The notes: generated by a model from the sequence alone, not told the origin. A stretch of DNA of 58,582 nt from Planctomycetota bacterium (GCA_017303555.1 JAFLCN010000022.1:1-58582), one strand, 5' to 3'; shown: positions 1-8,243, counted from the first letter of the stretch. A program made the numbers and translations.

Positions 1-19
1 CTCCACCCTGGGCGGACAT
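1..19 (-). other. Possible 5' end of a minus-strand gene leaving the window
   Basis: On the minus strand an ATG at 19-17 is preceded by a purine-rich stretch (AAGAGGGGGG, then CCG) that could act as a ribosome binding site. Only six codons lie inside the window, so the product cannot be judged. It would lie downstream of the terminator at 87-112. Confidence 0.2.
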
Positions 20-86
20 CGGCCCCCCTCTTCAACGGAGTCGATGGGGCCTTTGCGGGACAGTGTTCAAAGCAGGCAAAAATGAA

Positions 87-112
87 GCGGGGACCGGCGA
101 ACCGGTCCCCGC
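87..112 (-). terminator. Intrinsic terminator with UUCG tetraloop
   Basis: This is a perfect 11-bp GC-rich stem (87-97 pairing with 102-112). Read on the minus strand, the loop is TTCG, the extra-stable UUCG tetraloop, and the stem is followed by TTCATTTTTG. It sits 24 nt past the stop codon of the exported protein gene at 136-675 and should end that transcript. Confidence 0.9.
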
Positions 113-135
113 ATTTCAATTGGAATCAGAACGAA

Positions 136-675
136 TTACCGGCGACGACGCGTCGCGGCGAGGCCGGCGAGGCCCAGCATCGCGAACGCCGAGGGAGCCG
201 GGACATCGAGCACTTCGATCGAGAGCGTGCCCGAGATCCAGATGCCGTCCCAATCGTTCGGGAAGTCATCAAAATCTTCGAAGAACTCGAGGCGGAGGAG
301 GCCGTCGGCATCGAGGTTGAAGTCGAGACCCAGACCGATGAGGTCGAGCAGACCGCCGCTCGTGTACGAGCTCGTGCCGGAGAAGTCGTCGCCGAATCCG
401 GGGTTCAGGAAGACGCCGTTGGACTGCGAGGAGTTCTCAAACGCAACAGCGAGTTCCGAGAGCCACGAGGGGCTGTCGGCGTAGATCGTGACGTCCCAGC
501 CGATCGAAACGACATGGCCGTTCGCCATCGCCGTATTGACGATCTCAACCACGTTCAGCGGGCTGCCGTACGGGTCGTTGCTGTCAACGTTGTTGAGGGT
601 GACATTGAAAACTGCAGCATTCGCCGCGGCAGCAGCCACAGCCATGCCCGCAAAGGCGGCCAACATCTTCTTCAT
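136..675 (-). CDS. Exported protein with PEP-CTERM-like sorting tail
   Basis: The product is 179 aa. Residues 1-20 form a signal peptide (MKKMLAAF, Ala-rich core, ANA cleavage site). The middle is a secreted domain rich in Asp, Asn, Ser and Gly with no Cys and no recognised fold. The C-terminus is V-P-A-P, a short hydrophobic stretch and RRRR. That matches the PEP-CTERM class, in which an exosortase is thought to process surface or matrix proteins, but with an altered P-E-P motif. The start was chosen because AAGGAG lies 6 nt upstream; an in-frame ATG 33 nt further up lacks such a site. A TATATT box lies about 80 nt upstream and a strong terminator follows. No exosortase gene is in the window. 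The specific function is unknown. Confidence 0.85.
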   Translation of the reverse strand: MKKMLAAFAGMAVAAAAANAAVFNVTLNNVDSNDPYGSPLNVVEIVNTAMANGHVVSIGWDVTIYADSPSWLSELAVAFENSSQSNGVFLNPGFGDDFSGTSSYTSGGLLDLIGLGLDFNLDADGLLRLEFFEDFDDFPNDWDGIWISGTLSIEVLDVPAPSAFAMLGLAGLAATRRRR

Positions 676-756
676 CTCTCTCTCCTTCTCTCTAAAATCC
701 CAAATCACCGGCGGCGGAAAACGCCGGACAACAGGGAAACACCCCTGTGTGCTCGA

Positions 757-762
757 AATATA
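757..762 (-). promoter_or_regulatory. Putative -10 box (TATATT) of the exported protein gene
   Basis: On the minus strand the context is GGGTATATTTCG. A start site about 7 nt downstream would give a leader of roughly 75 nt carrying the AAGGAG site. There is no clear -35 box 17 nt upstream, so support is moderate. Confidence 0.4.
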
Positions 763-1103
763 CCCGACGCGGGGGATTCACCCCCCCTCCAATTGGGAAA
801 TTTTCAATAAATTCACTGATTCAGTTGGCAATGCTGCGATTTCTGGACCCGTTTGGGCGTCGTGCCGCCAGAACCCCTTTGTTTTCAGATGTTCTGCCCG
901 TGATCTCCGCCGTCCCCGAGGCGCGGTGTTGTGCAGAAAGTGAAGTTTTCTTCATTTCAGATCCCTGTCCTTTCGTGCAGGGTGGACCTGCGAACTCTTC
1001 CTCCCGGGTGCAACCAGCGGGCTGCGAGAAATGGCTCCCCAGGGCTACCCCGGTCTGCCTGCCCGAGACGCGGGTGCGATCAAAAGCAACGGGGTGGCCT
1101 CCT

Positions 1104-1187
1104 CACCGCCACCGCCACCGCCACCCCACCCCATCCCCATCCCCATCCCCATCCCCATCCCATCCCCATCCCTTCCCACCTCCCCTG
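1104..1187. repeat. CACCGC / CCCCAT hexanucleotide tandem repeat
   Basis: About three CACCGC units (1104-1121) are followed by CCCCA and CCCCAT units to about 1158, then degenerate CCCAT and CCCTTCCC. The plus strand is almost pure C, A and T. The minus strand carries seven runs of GGGG (complementing 1124-1127, 1129-1132, 1135-1138, 1141-1144, 1147-1150, 1153-1156 and 1164-1167) separated by one or two bases in most cases, which is a perfect G-quadruplex pattern. It ends about 55 bp upstream of the TATATT box of the iron-sulfur carrier gene. Confidence 0.9.
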
Positions 1188-1242
1188 AAATCTCGAAATC
1201 CTCGAAAAAAACTCGTCTAGAACGTCACGGACTCCGCCCGCG

Positions 1243-1248
1243 TATATT
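1243..1248 (+). promoter_or_regulatory. Putative -10 box (TATATT) of the iron-sulfur carrier gene
   Basis: The context CGTATATTCC resembles the box of the divergent gene (GGTATATTTC). The predicted leader is about 29 nt and includes AGGGAG. The -35 region (GAACGT) is poor. Confidence 0.4.
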
Positions 1249-1283
1249 CCAAAGGCCGAACCGACACACACAGGGAGCGTTCA

Positions 1284-1658
1284 GTGAGCACCGAAGCCGT
1301 CCAATCCGAAACCACTTCCACGCAGGCCCCCGTCATCCTGAGCCCGACCGCGGCCCGAGAGGTCGGCACGATCATCCAGCAGCAGGAACTCGACCCGGCG
1401 AAGGTGTGCCTTCGGGTGGGCGTCAAGGGCGGCGGGTGCTCTGGTTTCAGCTACATTCTGGACCTCACCGAGACCCGCAAGGAAACGGATGAAATGTTCG
1501 AGCAGCACGGCGTGCGGATCATCTGCGACCCCAAGAGCTTGCTGTATCTCGCGGGCGTGACGATCGACTTCAAGGACGAGATCATGGGCCGCGGCTTTGT
1601 GTTCCAGAACCCCAACGCGACGAGCACCTGCGGCTGCGGATCGAGTTTCTCCGCCTGA
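1284..1658 (+). CDS. A-type iron-sulfur cluster carrier (IscA/ErpA/HesB family)
   Basis: The product is 124 aa, against about 107-115 for IscA and ErpA, with the extra length in a polar N-terminal tail. These cytosolic proteins bind Fe or [Fe-S] clusters and pass them to client enzymes. The three family cysteines are present: Cys52 in GGGCSG, and Cys116 and Cys118 in CGCGSSF near the C-terminus. The GTG start has AGGGAG 6 nt upstream. It stands alone: no isc or suf gene is adjacent in the window, so I cannot say whether it is IscA, SufA or ErpA. Upstream lies the G-quadruplex-forming repeat, which could influence its expression (inference). Confidence 0.93.
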   Translation: MSTEAVQSETTSTQAPVILSPTAAREVGTIIQQQELDPAKVCLRVGVKGGGCSGFSYILDLTETRKETDEMFEQHGVRIICDPKSLLYLAGVTIDFKDEIMGRGFVFQNPNATSTCGCGSSFSA

Positions 1659-1711
1659 GTTGAGGCGAGGGGAAGCCGAGCGGAGATCCGTGGCGGAGGC
1701 TGAATTCCGCC

Positions 1712-1740
1712 TTGTCAGCGGGCGGAAGTTCCGGTAAACT
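1712..1740 (+). promoter_or_regulatory. Sigma70-type promoter of the ACT-domain operon
   Basis: TTGTCA (1712-1717), a 17-bp spacer, and TAAACT (1735-1740). The predicted start near 1747 gives an unusually long leader of about 175 nt before the ATG at 1924. I see no known riboswitch in that leader. Confidence 0.65.
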
Positions 1741-1923
1741 AGGGTCGCAAGCCGGTTTCCGACAATGGTTTGGAGACGGCCTGCGGCGTGGGAACTGTGT
1801 TCGGCCTCGTCGAATCCCGATTCGCCTGATCTCTGCCGCGCGGGCGACCGAACGGTGCGGGATCGGACGAACCGGAGGGGCTGCGCATGGCTTCCGGCGC
1901 TCGGCGTTCGCAAGGACTTCGCG

Positions 1924-2418
1924 ATGAGCCAGGCCTCGATGGGCTATGAAACGACTCAGGGCTATGCGCCCCCGATGGTGACGCAGTTCAGCGTCTTCCT
2001 GACCAACAAGGTCGGGAAGCTGTTTGACCTGGTCGAAGCGTTCGACGGCTCGACATGCGCCATCTGTGCCCTTTCGGTGCACGAGGCCACGGACCACGCC
2101 GTGGTGAGGCTGATCACAAACAATGCCGACTGCGCCCGGCGGGTGCTCCACGACGAGAAGCTTCCGTTCTCCGAGAAGGATGTGCTGGTCGTCGAGCTCT
2201 CAAAGGGACACACGCTTGCGAGCATGTGCCTCAGCCTGCTCGGTGCCGAGTTGTTCATTCAGTTCGCGTATCCGCTGATGCTCCGGCCCAATGGCACCCC
2301 CACGATCGCGCTGGCGGTCGATGATCCGACGCTGGCGGGGCAGATCCTGCGGCGGAAAGAGTTCCGCATCTTCGGCGAGTGCGATTTGCCGGCGAGCCAG
2401 GATGCGAACGACCACTAA
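1924..2418 (+). CDS. Tandem ACT-domain protein, putative amino-acid sensor
   Basis: The product is 164 aa. After a short N-terminal tail, two ACT-like units follow (roughly residues 20-90 and 91-155). The first reads FLTNKVGKLFDLVEAF with ALSVHEA and VVRLITNN, the second begins near VVELSKGHTLASM. Stand-alone tandem ACT proteins usually bind amino acids and regulate metabolism, but no catalytic domain or partner is attached here, so the ligand is unknown. The ATG was chosen over an upstream in-frame ATG (1765) because AAGGA lies 7 nt before it and conservation-like sequence begins there. Its 3' end overlaps the lipoprotein gene by 17 nt, and dtd follows, so the three probably form one operon from the promoter at 1712. 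Confidence 0.85.
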   Translation: MSQASMGYETTQGYAPPMVTQFSVFLTNKVGKLFDLVEAFDGSTCAICALSVHEATDHAVVRLITNNADCARRVLHDEKLPFSEKDVLVVELSKGHTLASMCLSLLGAELFIQFAYPLMLRPNGTPTIALAVDDPTLAGQILRRKEFRIFGECDLPASQDANDH

Positions 2419-2995
2419 GATTTCATTGAACTTCGAGAGGCTGCTCGTGGCGCAGGCGGTCTTGTTCCTCGCGGCGTGTCAACCGCGGCCTCATCCCGCT
2501 GATCCGCCCGATTGCAGCCGCGCTCCACTCGGCTACTACGCGCCGCCCCACGAGGCGAATCCAAGCTCACGAACAGCGCAGGTGGTGGGCGTGCGAGTTG
2601 CCACAGGTGGACTTCTTCTCGACGTCGTCACGGACGCGAAGGATCGAAAGCCCCTCAACATCGCTTGGTTGAACGCTCGAAGCGGGCAGGTGCAGGCTCG
2701 CGATTCAACCGGAGCTCGAATCGCTCTCTATCGCTTCATTCCATCGTTTGCCGGAATCGGCGTCGTGAATTGCACCATGCCACCGGACGCCCGCCTCTCC
2801 GTCGCGCACCCTGAGTGGACAATCCTCACCGTTCCGGTGCGTTCGCGCCAGTTCGAGGCGGGCGATCAGATCTCTCTGCGTTTCATTCCCGACCCGCCGC
2901 GACGCGGGGCTGAGGACATCGTGGTTCTACCCACGGAATGGACCGAATTCACGCTCGCACCCAATATGCCGCTGCAAACGCCGCAGGAAAGGTAA
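2402..2995 (+). CDS. Predicted lipoprotein of unknown function
   Basis: The product is 197 aa. The first 25 residues form a lipoprotein signal (two Arg/Lys, then a hydrophobic VAQAVLFLAAC with lipobox Leu-Ala-Ala-Cys). The remainder looks like a beta-rich periplasmic domain, and the segment VVATEWTEFTL-like near the C-terminus (LPTEWTEFTLAP) suggests an IgG-like strand pattern. I do not recognise the family. The ATG lies inside the end of the ACT-domain gene, so translation is probably coupled. dtd starts 6 nt after its stop. It is likely anchored in the outer or cytoplasmic membrane after modification by Lgt, which is also encoded in this window. Confidence 0.75.
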   Translation: MRTTTKISLNFERLLVAQAVLFLAACQPRPHPADPPDCSRAPLGYYAPPHEANPSSRTAQVVGVRVATGGLLLDVVTDAKDRKPLNIAWLNARSGQVQARDSTGARIALYRFIPSFAGIGVVNCTMPPDARLSVAHPEWTILTVPVRSRQFEAGDQISLRFIPDPPRRGAEDIVVLPTEWTEFTLAPNMPLQTPQER

Positions 2996-3001
2996 TCGCC
3001 G

Positions 3002-3442
3002 TTGATCGCTCTCGTTCAACGCTGTCTCCACGCTTCGGTTCAGGTTGAAGGCACCATCGTCGGCGAGATTGGTCCGGGCATGGCCGTGTTTGTCGGTTAT
3101 GAAGCGGCGGACTCGCCGGCGCTCGATGTGAAGCTCGTCACGAAGTTGACGGCCCTGCGGATATTCGCGGATGATGCGGGCAAGATGAACCGCAGCGTCG
3201 TGGACTGCGGCAACAACATTCTGCTGATTCCGAACTTCACGCTGGCAGCGGATACAAGCGGCGGCAATCGGCCGAGTTTCACCGGCGCGCTTGCGCCCGA
3301 TCTCGCGCGACCTCGCTTTGAAGCCCTTGCTTCGCAGTTTCGCCCGACGCTCGACAACGTGCAATCGGGACGCTTCGGCGCGGACATGAAGGTCAACGTG
3401 CTGAACGATGGACCGATCAGTTTGATCTTGCGGTTCGCGTGA
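3002..3442 (+). CDS. dtd: D-aminoacyl-tRNA deacylase
   Basis: The product is 146 aa, the usual DTD length (about 145). DTD hydrolyses D-aminoacyl-tRNAs, and Gly-tRNA(Ala), in the cytosol as a chirality checkpoint. Seen: the N-terminal MIALVQRCLHASV pattern, GKMNRSV, the FTLAAD motif (first catalytic block, here Pro-Asn instead of the common Ser-Gln before it), RPSFTGA, and the C-terminal NDGPISL block (family NxGP). The start codon is TTG, with the purine-rich AGGAAAGG upstream. It is the last gene of the ACT-domain operon and converges with trxB across 20 bp with no visible terminator. Confidence 0.95.
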   Translation: MIALVQRCLHASVQVEGTIVGEIGPGMAVFVGYEAADSPALDVKLVTKLTALRIFADDAGKMNRSVVDCGNNILLIPNFTLAADTSGGNRPSFTGALAPDLARPRFEALASQFRPTLDNVQSGRFGADMKVNVLNDGPISLILRFA

Positions 3443-3462
3443 GTGTGTGCGAGTCGAGAGGC

Positions 3463-4446
3463 CTAGTCGATGCCCTGCGCCGCGAGCCAGCGTTCGGCGT
3501 CGAGTGCGGCCTGGCAACCCATTCCGGCGGCGGTCACGGCCTGGCGATAGGCGCTGTCGGCGACATCGCCGGCGGCGAAGACGCCCTCGATGTTGGTGTA
3601 GCTGTTGCGCTGCTTGAGAGCGATGTATCCGCTCTCATCCAGTTCGATGCCGCTGCCGGCAAGAAACTTCGTCGCGGGCGTGTGGCCGATCGCGATGAAG
3701 AGGCCCTTGACATCGAGCGTTGAGATTTCGCCGGTGACGGTGTCCTTGAGCTTCACACCGGTGATTTTGTCGTCGCCCAGCACATCTTCGACGGCCTTGT
3801 TCCAGAGCACCGTGGCGTTATGGCGGTCGAGGTAGCGTTTCTGCATGACCTTCGATGCGCGAAGCGAATCGCGCCGGTGGATGACATAGACGGTTGAAGC
3901 AAACTTGGTCAGGTACGTCGCTTCTTCCATCGCGGTGTCGCCGCCGCCGACGACTGCCAGCGGCTGGCCGCGGAAGACGGGGAGAGCTCCATCGCAGACG
4001 GCGCAGGCGGAGACGCCGCCACCGATTGTGGCGAGACGCATCTCGTTCTTCAGTCCGAGCCAGTTGGCAACGGCTCCGGTCGCGATGATCACGCTGTGCG
4101 CTTTCACGACGTCGCCGTTGGCAACATGGAGCTCGAATGGCCGCTTGGAAAAATCGCAGCGGACGATGTCCTCTCCGACAACGCGCGTGCCGAAATGCTC
4201 GGCCTGCTGCTGGAAGAGGCTCATCATCTCGGGGCCGGCGACGCCCTTGGGGAAGCCGGGGTAGTTTTCGACGTCGGTGGTCAGCATGAGCTGACCGCCG
4301 GGAAGAATCGGGCCGGGGTCCTGCTTGGGGATGCCGACGTAGACAAGCGGCTGGAGCTGGGCGCGTGCCGCGTAGATCGCGGCGGTCCAGCCCGCGGGTC
4401 CGCTTCCGATGATGACGACTTTCTCAACGCCGGACTGCTGGCTCAC
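3463..4446 (-). CDS. trxB: Thioredoxin reductase
   Basis: The product is 327 aa, typical of low-molecular-weight TrxR (about 315-335). It uses NADPH and FAD to reduce thioredoxin in the cytosol. Seen: FAD-binding GSGPAG (14-19), the redox-active pair Cys148-Ala-Val-Cys151-Asp (family CATC, so Thr is Val here), NADPH-binding GGGDTA (167-172) with HRRDSLRAS, and the C-terminal AAGDVAD FAD motif. The GTG start overlaps the stop of the upstream exported-protein gene as GTGA, so translation is coupled. No thioredoxin gene is adjacent. The pairing with an exported protein of unknown function is unusual. Confidence 0.97.
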   Translation of the reverse strand: MSQQSGVEKVVIIGSGPAGWTAAIYAARAQLQPLVYVGIPKQDPGPILPGGQLMLTTDVENYPGFPKGVAGPEMMSLFQQQAEHFGTRVVGEDIVRCDFSKRPFELHVANGDVVKAHSVIIATGAVANWLGLKNEMRLATIGGGVSACAVCDGALPVFRGQPLAVVGGGDTAMEEATYLTKFASTVYVIHRRDSLRASKVMQKRYLDRHNATVLWNKAVEDVLGDDKITGVKLKDTVTGEISTLDVKGLFIAIGHTPATKFLAGSGIELDESGYIALKQRNSYTNIEGVFAAGDVADSAYRQAVTAAGMGCQAALDAERWLAAQGID

Positions 4447-5993
4447 TTGAGGTCCCCGGTTTCGCTGAGGTACTGGCGGTAGAGGCTCAGTTCGCTGGGC
4501 CAGATGAGGTAGTCAACGTCGGGGGCCTTCTCGACGGTGTTCTGCACGCGCTTGGCCCAACCCTTGCGGTTGTCGGCGCCGACGCTGTAGATCACGGCGG
4601 TGTCGTCCTTGAGCTTGATGGAGAAGTTCGAGCCGTTCTCGCCGATGATGTTGATCTCGTGCGGCAAAGGATCGCTCTTGGCATCGACCGCCTGGTCGCG
4701 GATCGGCACGAAGTACTCGAGCGGCGGGCGGTTGTGGTTCTGGAGCTGCGGGTTGAACGGATCGATGTCGAGACGTTCCATCCATTCGGGCGCGACCGAC
4801 GAGAGCTTGGGCGGGAAGGTCTTGCGGGCGTAGTACGAGCCGACGATGGCGAGCGCGGCGCGCGTGCCGACGATCTCGGTGCGGACGGCCTGACGCAGGT
4901 TGAACAGCTCGGACATGTCGGGCACGGTTGCCGCGAGCACGGCGAACATGGTTGCATCCAGCTTGTCGCGCTCGAAGGGGAGCGAGCTGAGCGGGTGGAA
5001 CCATTCGAGCGGCCAGCGCTTGGTGTAATCGTCGGAGAGCTTGCGGACCTCTTCGTTGGTCGCGAACCAGTCGCCGTGTCCGGCGCCGGCGCTCTTCCAG
5101 GTCGCGGCCTCGCTGAACAGGCGGAGCGGCTGCTCGGAGGAGGTCATCGCGGCCATGGTGGTCGGGAAGGTGCGTTCGTTGATGCCGCCCCGGGGGTTCA
5201 TGACGATCGCGACGGCCTGTTCGGCGCCGATGATGTCGCCCTTGGGGAACAGGATGCGGTCCACGCGCACTTCACCCTTGTCGTCGAGCGCCTTGATGAA
5301 ACCCATGATCTGTTCGCGCGTGAGGAGGTGCTTGCCCCGGAAGTCGATGTACGCGATGTCGCGGACGCGTTCGAGCGAGCTGACCATCGTCTCGAGCCCC
5401 CAGCGGGCCTCGCGGAAAAACTGGCGGTCGGCGATCTGGCGGCCGAGGACCAGCATCCTGCCCATGAGCATGATGGCTTCGTTCACCTTGCCTTCGGTCT
5501 GAAGGCGCGTCGCCTCGATGTTGGCGAGGATGTTGAGCTCGGTGAGCTTCGGGAGGTAGAGGAACTGTGCCGCGGCGAGGAGAGGCGGATCGCCGAGTTC
5601 GGTGTAGAGCCGAGCCTTGACGAGCGCGGGGGTGACGGCGGCGACGCCGTAGCCCTGGCCCCACGCCATGGGGGGCGGGCTGGCTTGAGGAGCGGTGGCC
5701 TTGTTGAGGGCGTCGATGGCGGCCCGCTGCGCGGGTTTCATGGCCCAATCGAGGGCTTCTTTCCAACCCTGCATCTCGGGGACGAGCAGGCGCGCCTTTT
5801 CAAGATCGCGGAGCGAAGCCGGCGGCGCTTCCATCGCGGCGAGCGCGGGGATGAGGATCGTGTCGCTGCGTTTGCCAGCGGGAATATCCGCGTACAGGGC
5901 GTTGACGCGGCTGACAAAGTCCTGGGCGAAGGCCAGCGGTGCGACGAGCGCAACGGCCAGCACCGTGAACGTCCGAACCAATCGTGTCTGCAT
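4443..5993 (-). CDS. Exported protein of unknown function
   Basis: The product is 516 aa. A signal peptide covers residues 1-24 (MQTRLVRTF, hydrophobic core, AFA cleavage site). The rest is an alpha-rich soluble domain. The C-terminal 80 residues contain DNRKGWAKRVQN and YLIWP, and a segment (IYSVGADNR) that resembles the end of type II secretion pseudopilin-like domains, where a phrase like 'YSVGPDG/D' is common, so a distant relation is possible but not shown. The start ATG at 5993 has no Shine-Dalgarno site but a TACGAT box 6 nt upstream. trxB follows with a GTGA overlap. I do not recognise the family; periplasmic location is inferred. Confidence 0.75.
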   Translation of the reverse strand: MQTRLVRTFTVLAVALVAPLAFAQDFVSRVNALYADIPAGKRSDTILIPALAAMEAPPASLRDLEKARLLVPEMQGWKEALDWAMKPAQRAAIDALNKATAPQASPPPMAWGQGYGVAAVTPALVKARLYTELGDPPLLAAAQFLYLPKLTELNILANIEATRLQTEGKVNEAIMLMGRMLVLGRQIADRQFFREARWGLETMVSSLERVRDIAYIDFRGKHLLTREQIMGFIKALDDKGEVRVDRILFPKGDIIGAEQAVAIVMNPRGGINERTFPTTMAAMTSSEQPLRLFSEAATWKSAGAGHGDWFATNEEVRKLSDDYTKRWPLEWFHPLSSLPFERDKLDATMFAVLAATVPDMSELFNLRQAVRTEIVGTRAALAIVGSYYARKTFPPKLSSVAPEWMERLDIDPFNPQLQNHNRPPLEYFVPIRDQAVDAKSDPLPHEINIIGENGSNFSIKLKDDTAVIYSVGADNRKGWAKRVQNTVEKAPDVDYLIWPSELSLYRQYLSETGDLK

Positions 5994-5999
5994 GAGCCG

Positions 6000-6005
6000 A
6001 TCGTA
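6000..6005 (-). promoter_or_regulatory. TACGAT box 6 nt before the start codon (leaderless-type)
   Basis: It lies upstream of the exported protein gene ending at 4443. No Shine-Dalgarno site is present, so transcription probably starts at or next to the ATG. Confidence 0.5.
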
Positions 6006-6027
6006 GCCGAAGGCACAATCGCTTGCC

Positions 6028-6057
6028 AAAAACAAAGCCGGGGCGAGACGCCCCGGC
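6028..6057 (-). terminator. Intrinsic terminator of the sigma factor gene
   Basis: A 9-bp stem GCCGGGGCG (6037-6045) pairs with 6049-6057 around a 3-nt loop. On the minus strand it is followed by TTTGTTTTTGG. It lies 30 nt past the stop of the sigma factor gene. Confidence 0.88.
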
Positions 6058-6086
6058 CGAAGGTGCAGAAGTTTTCAGAATGCCGA

Positions 6087-7049
6087 TCAGCCGGCGCGGC
6101 TGCCCTCGAAGTTCGGGCTCGAGAACCGGGCCTGGCGGGGCGGGGCTGATTCGTCGCGGCGGCCGGCTTCGCCCTCGCGGAAGAAGCGGCTGGGGCGATC
6201 GTCGGTCAGACGCTGATTCAGCTTGGTGAGCGCCTCGTCCACGATCTGGCGGACGCGCTCGCGGCTGATGCCGACTTCTTCGGCGACTTCCTTGAGCGTG
6301 AGGGGCTCGCAGCCGTCGAGGCCGAAACGAAGACGCAGGATGCGTGCCTCGCGGTCATCGATCGTCTCGAGCAGACGGCGGAGCGTTTCGAGCTCGTCGT
6401 CGCGGAGGATGTTGTCGTGCGGCGTTGAGTGACGCGAATCCGCGAGGATGTCGCTCATCTTCAGGAGATCGCCGTCGATGTCACGGGCATCGCTGCCGGG
6501 GCTCTGGAAAGCCTTGACGGCGCGCTTGATGACGCGGAGCTTCTTGACCGGCAGATCCATCGCCTTGGCGAGGTCCTGCAGGCTGGGGGGATAGCCGAGT
6601 TCCTGCTCGAGCTTGCGTGCCGCGAGCTTCCACTTGGCGATCAGTTCGACCATGTAGGCCGGAACGTGCACCGGCTGCGTGGCGTTGACCAGAGCACGCT
6701 TGATCGCCTGCTTGATCCACCAGCTCGCGTAGGTGCTGAACCGCGCGCCCTGCGAAGGATCGAAGCCTTCAACGGCGCGAAGCAGACCGATGTTGCCCTC
6801 TTCGATGAGATCGGAGAGCGGCAAACCGCGGTTTGCGTAGTTCTTTGCGATCGCAACAACGAGGCGAAGGTTCGCGCGGATCATCCGCTCGCGAGACTTC
6901 GGGCAATTCTCGTTGATGATCGCCCACCCAAGCTCCTTCTCTTCGTCTGCCGTGAGAAGCTTGGTCCGATTGATTTCCTGAAAATACACGTGCAGGTCGG
7001 ATTGGACCTGAACAGAACCCTGACGGGCCCGAGCGGAACTCGCTGCCAC
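6087..7049 (-). CDS. RNA polymerase sigma-70 family factor (RpoD/RpoS-like)
   Basis: The product is 320 aa. It lacks the large region 1.1 of housekeeping RpoD. Seen in order: region 1.2 ([11 protein letters not shown], residues about 18-45), region 2 ([44 protein letters not shown], residues about 58-125) for core and -10 binding, region 3 (about 130-200), and region 4 with the helix-turn-helix [18 protein letters not shown] (about 255-275) for the -35 box. A 35-residue polar tail follows. It is a group 1/2-like sigma, either a short primary factor or an RpoS-like one. The GTG start has AAGGTGG 7 nt upstream. It has its own terminator. Confidence 0.93.
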   Translation of the reverse strand: MAASSARARQGSVQVQSDLHVYFQEINRTKLLTADEEKELGWAIINENCPKSRERMIRANLRLVVAIAKNYANRGLPLSDLIEEGNIGLLRAVEGFDPSQGARFSTYASWWIKQAIKRALVNATQPVHVPAYMVELIAKWKLAARKLEQELGYPPSLQDLAKAMDLPVKKLRVIKRAVKAFQSPGSDARDIDGDLLKMSDILADSRHSTPHDNILRDDELETLRRLLETIDDREARILRLRFGLDGCEPLTLKEVAEEVGISRERVRQIVDEALTKLNQRLTDDRPSRFFREGEAGRRDESAPPRQARFSSPNFEGSRAG

Positions 7050-7403
7050 TGTTCTACCACCTTCCGGGGCACCACACCCCTCTCAACTCCTCGGCCCGGC
7101 CAAACAAGCCCGGGCACACCACACAGAAGGCTACGCAAGAAGTCATCCACAGGTTGCAATCGACTTTGTTCATCGATTCCATCACCCTGCCTTGGCTCTT
7201 TGCGCACCTCCTCGTACTTGAACCATGACACAGACTGCGCCAAATGCAAATCCGGCAGCCAGAAAAAGCGAAAATTTTCACCAAACCGTGCAGTCCATCC
7301 TGCCGAAATCACCGGATTCTTCTTCGGGTCGCCCCGAATCCCTAGCGAAGGGCGAACACGCCTTGCGTTTCAGGACTATCTACCTACGGTTCTCCTCGGT
7401 GCC
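7050..7403. other. 354-bp divergent intergenic region
   Basis: It separates the sigma factor gene (minus) from the UVR-motif gene (plus). It includes one DnaA-box-like nonamer (TCATCCACA, 7143-7151, one mismatch) and a perfect 10-bp palindrome GAAAATTTTC (7270-7279). I see no convincing -35/-10 pair, RNA family or small gene. Open frames on both strands here lack signals. Confidence 0.5.
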
Positions 7404-8243
7404 ATGAATCACGATCTGAGCAAACTCCTTTCGGAATGGGCATACGAGCCGGGCTCGATCAACGCCCGCCTGATCCAGGGTGACGACGGCCAGCCCCGGA
7501 TTCAGATCCGCGTCGATCTGGGGATTCTCCAGATGTATCCGGTGGGCCGGCCCGATGGCGAACGCCCCCACGGCTTTCCGAGCCTGCTCGAGTACTTCGA
7601 GGCTCAGCTTGATGCCAAAGCCGAGGAAGAAGAAGGCGCCCCGGCGGAGCGGTTCTCGCTCGATTCCGAAGACTGCCGCCTGCTTCGGGAAGAGGCCGTT
7701 CAGTACTACCACCGCTACCTCGCGCTGCTCGCGCTAGAAGACTTCGAGGGCGTCGTCCGCGACACGACCCGCAACCTGCGCGTGCTCGATCTTTGCGCCG
7801 CCCACGCCGAGACCGAGGGCGACCGAAACGTGCTCGAGCAGTTCCGTCCGTACATCCTGATGCTGCGGGCGCGCGCCATGGCGAGCCAGGCTCTCAAGGA
7901 CAACGAGCCCAAGGCCGCGGTCTTCGCGCTCGACCAGGGGCTGGAAGCGCTGCGGCAGTATTTCTCCAGCGTCGGGCAGCCTCAGATGTTCGATGCTTCC
8001 GCCGAGGCGGACATGCTCCGTGGCATGCGCGAGTCGCTGGTGCCCAAGCTGCCGGTGAGCCAGCACGCCGAACTGCGCACTCGACTTGCGGAGGCGATCG
8101 AGAACGAGAACTACGAGCTGGCCGCAATCCTGCGCGACGAACTCAAAATGATGGGCAAGACGGCGACGCCGCTGCCCGCCGCGGCAACGCCGGACCCCGA
8201 CAAGAAGCCCGGCGAGGACAAAGACTCCAAGCCTTCCGACTAA
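7404..8243 (+). CDS. UVR-motif protein of unknown function
   Basis: The product is 279 aa. The body is predicted alpha-helical (TPR-like spacing around residues 90-200). A UVR (UvrB/UvrC-type) motif lies at about residues 220-255 (LRTRLAEAIENENYELAAILRDEL). That motif mediates protein contacts in UvrB, UvrC and the Clp regulator McsA. The C-terminal 25 residues are Pro, Asp and Lys rich and probably disordered. It is not a nuclease by itself. No uvr or clp gene is adjacent. The start ATG follows a TACGGT about 14 nt upstream and lacks a good ribosome binding site. Confidence 0.8.
   Translation: MNHDLSKLLSEWAYEPGSINARLIQGDDGQPRIQIRVDLGILQMYPVGRPDGERPHGFPSLLEYFEAQLDAKAEEEEGAPAERFSLDSEDCRLLREEAVQYYHRYLALLALEDFEGVVRDTTRNLRVLDLCAAHAETEGDRNVLEQFRPYILMLRARAMASQALKDNEPKAAVFALDQGLEALRQYFSSVGQPQMFDASAEADMLRGMRESLVPKLPVSQHAELRTRLAEAIENENYELAAILRDELKMMGKTATPLPAAATPDPDKKPGEDKDSKPSD

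Larger units (their letters stand above)
676..1283. other. 608-bp intergenic region between divergent genes
   Basis: It separates the exported protein gene (minus) from the iron-sulfur carrier gene (plus). It holds a TATATT box for each gene (757-762 minus, 1243-1248 plus), a short palindrome of G and C runs around GATTCA near 770-787, and the CACCGC/CCCCAT tandem repeat at 1104-1187. The stretch 800-1080 shows no convincing gene or RNA family. Open frames crossing the repeat (for example a minus-strand one rich in WGWG and VAVA) are products of the repeat, not genes. Confidence 0.6.

Noticed and set aside
1080..1271. Open frame on the minus strand encoding WGWGWGWG and VAVAVAV
   Set aside because: It is the translation of the hexanucleotide repeat with no ribosome site or homology-like content.
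7143..7151. DnaA-box-like nonamer TCATCCACA
   Set aside because: A single box with a mismatch, with no second copy or AT-rich region, is not an origin.
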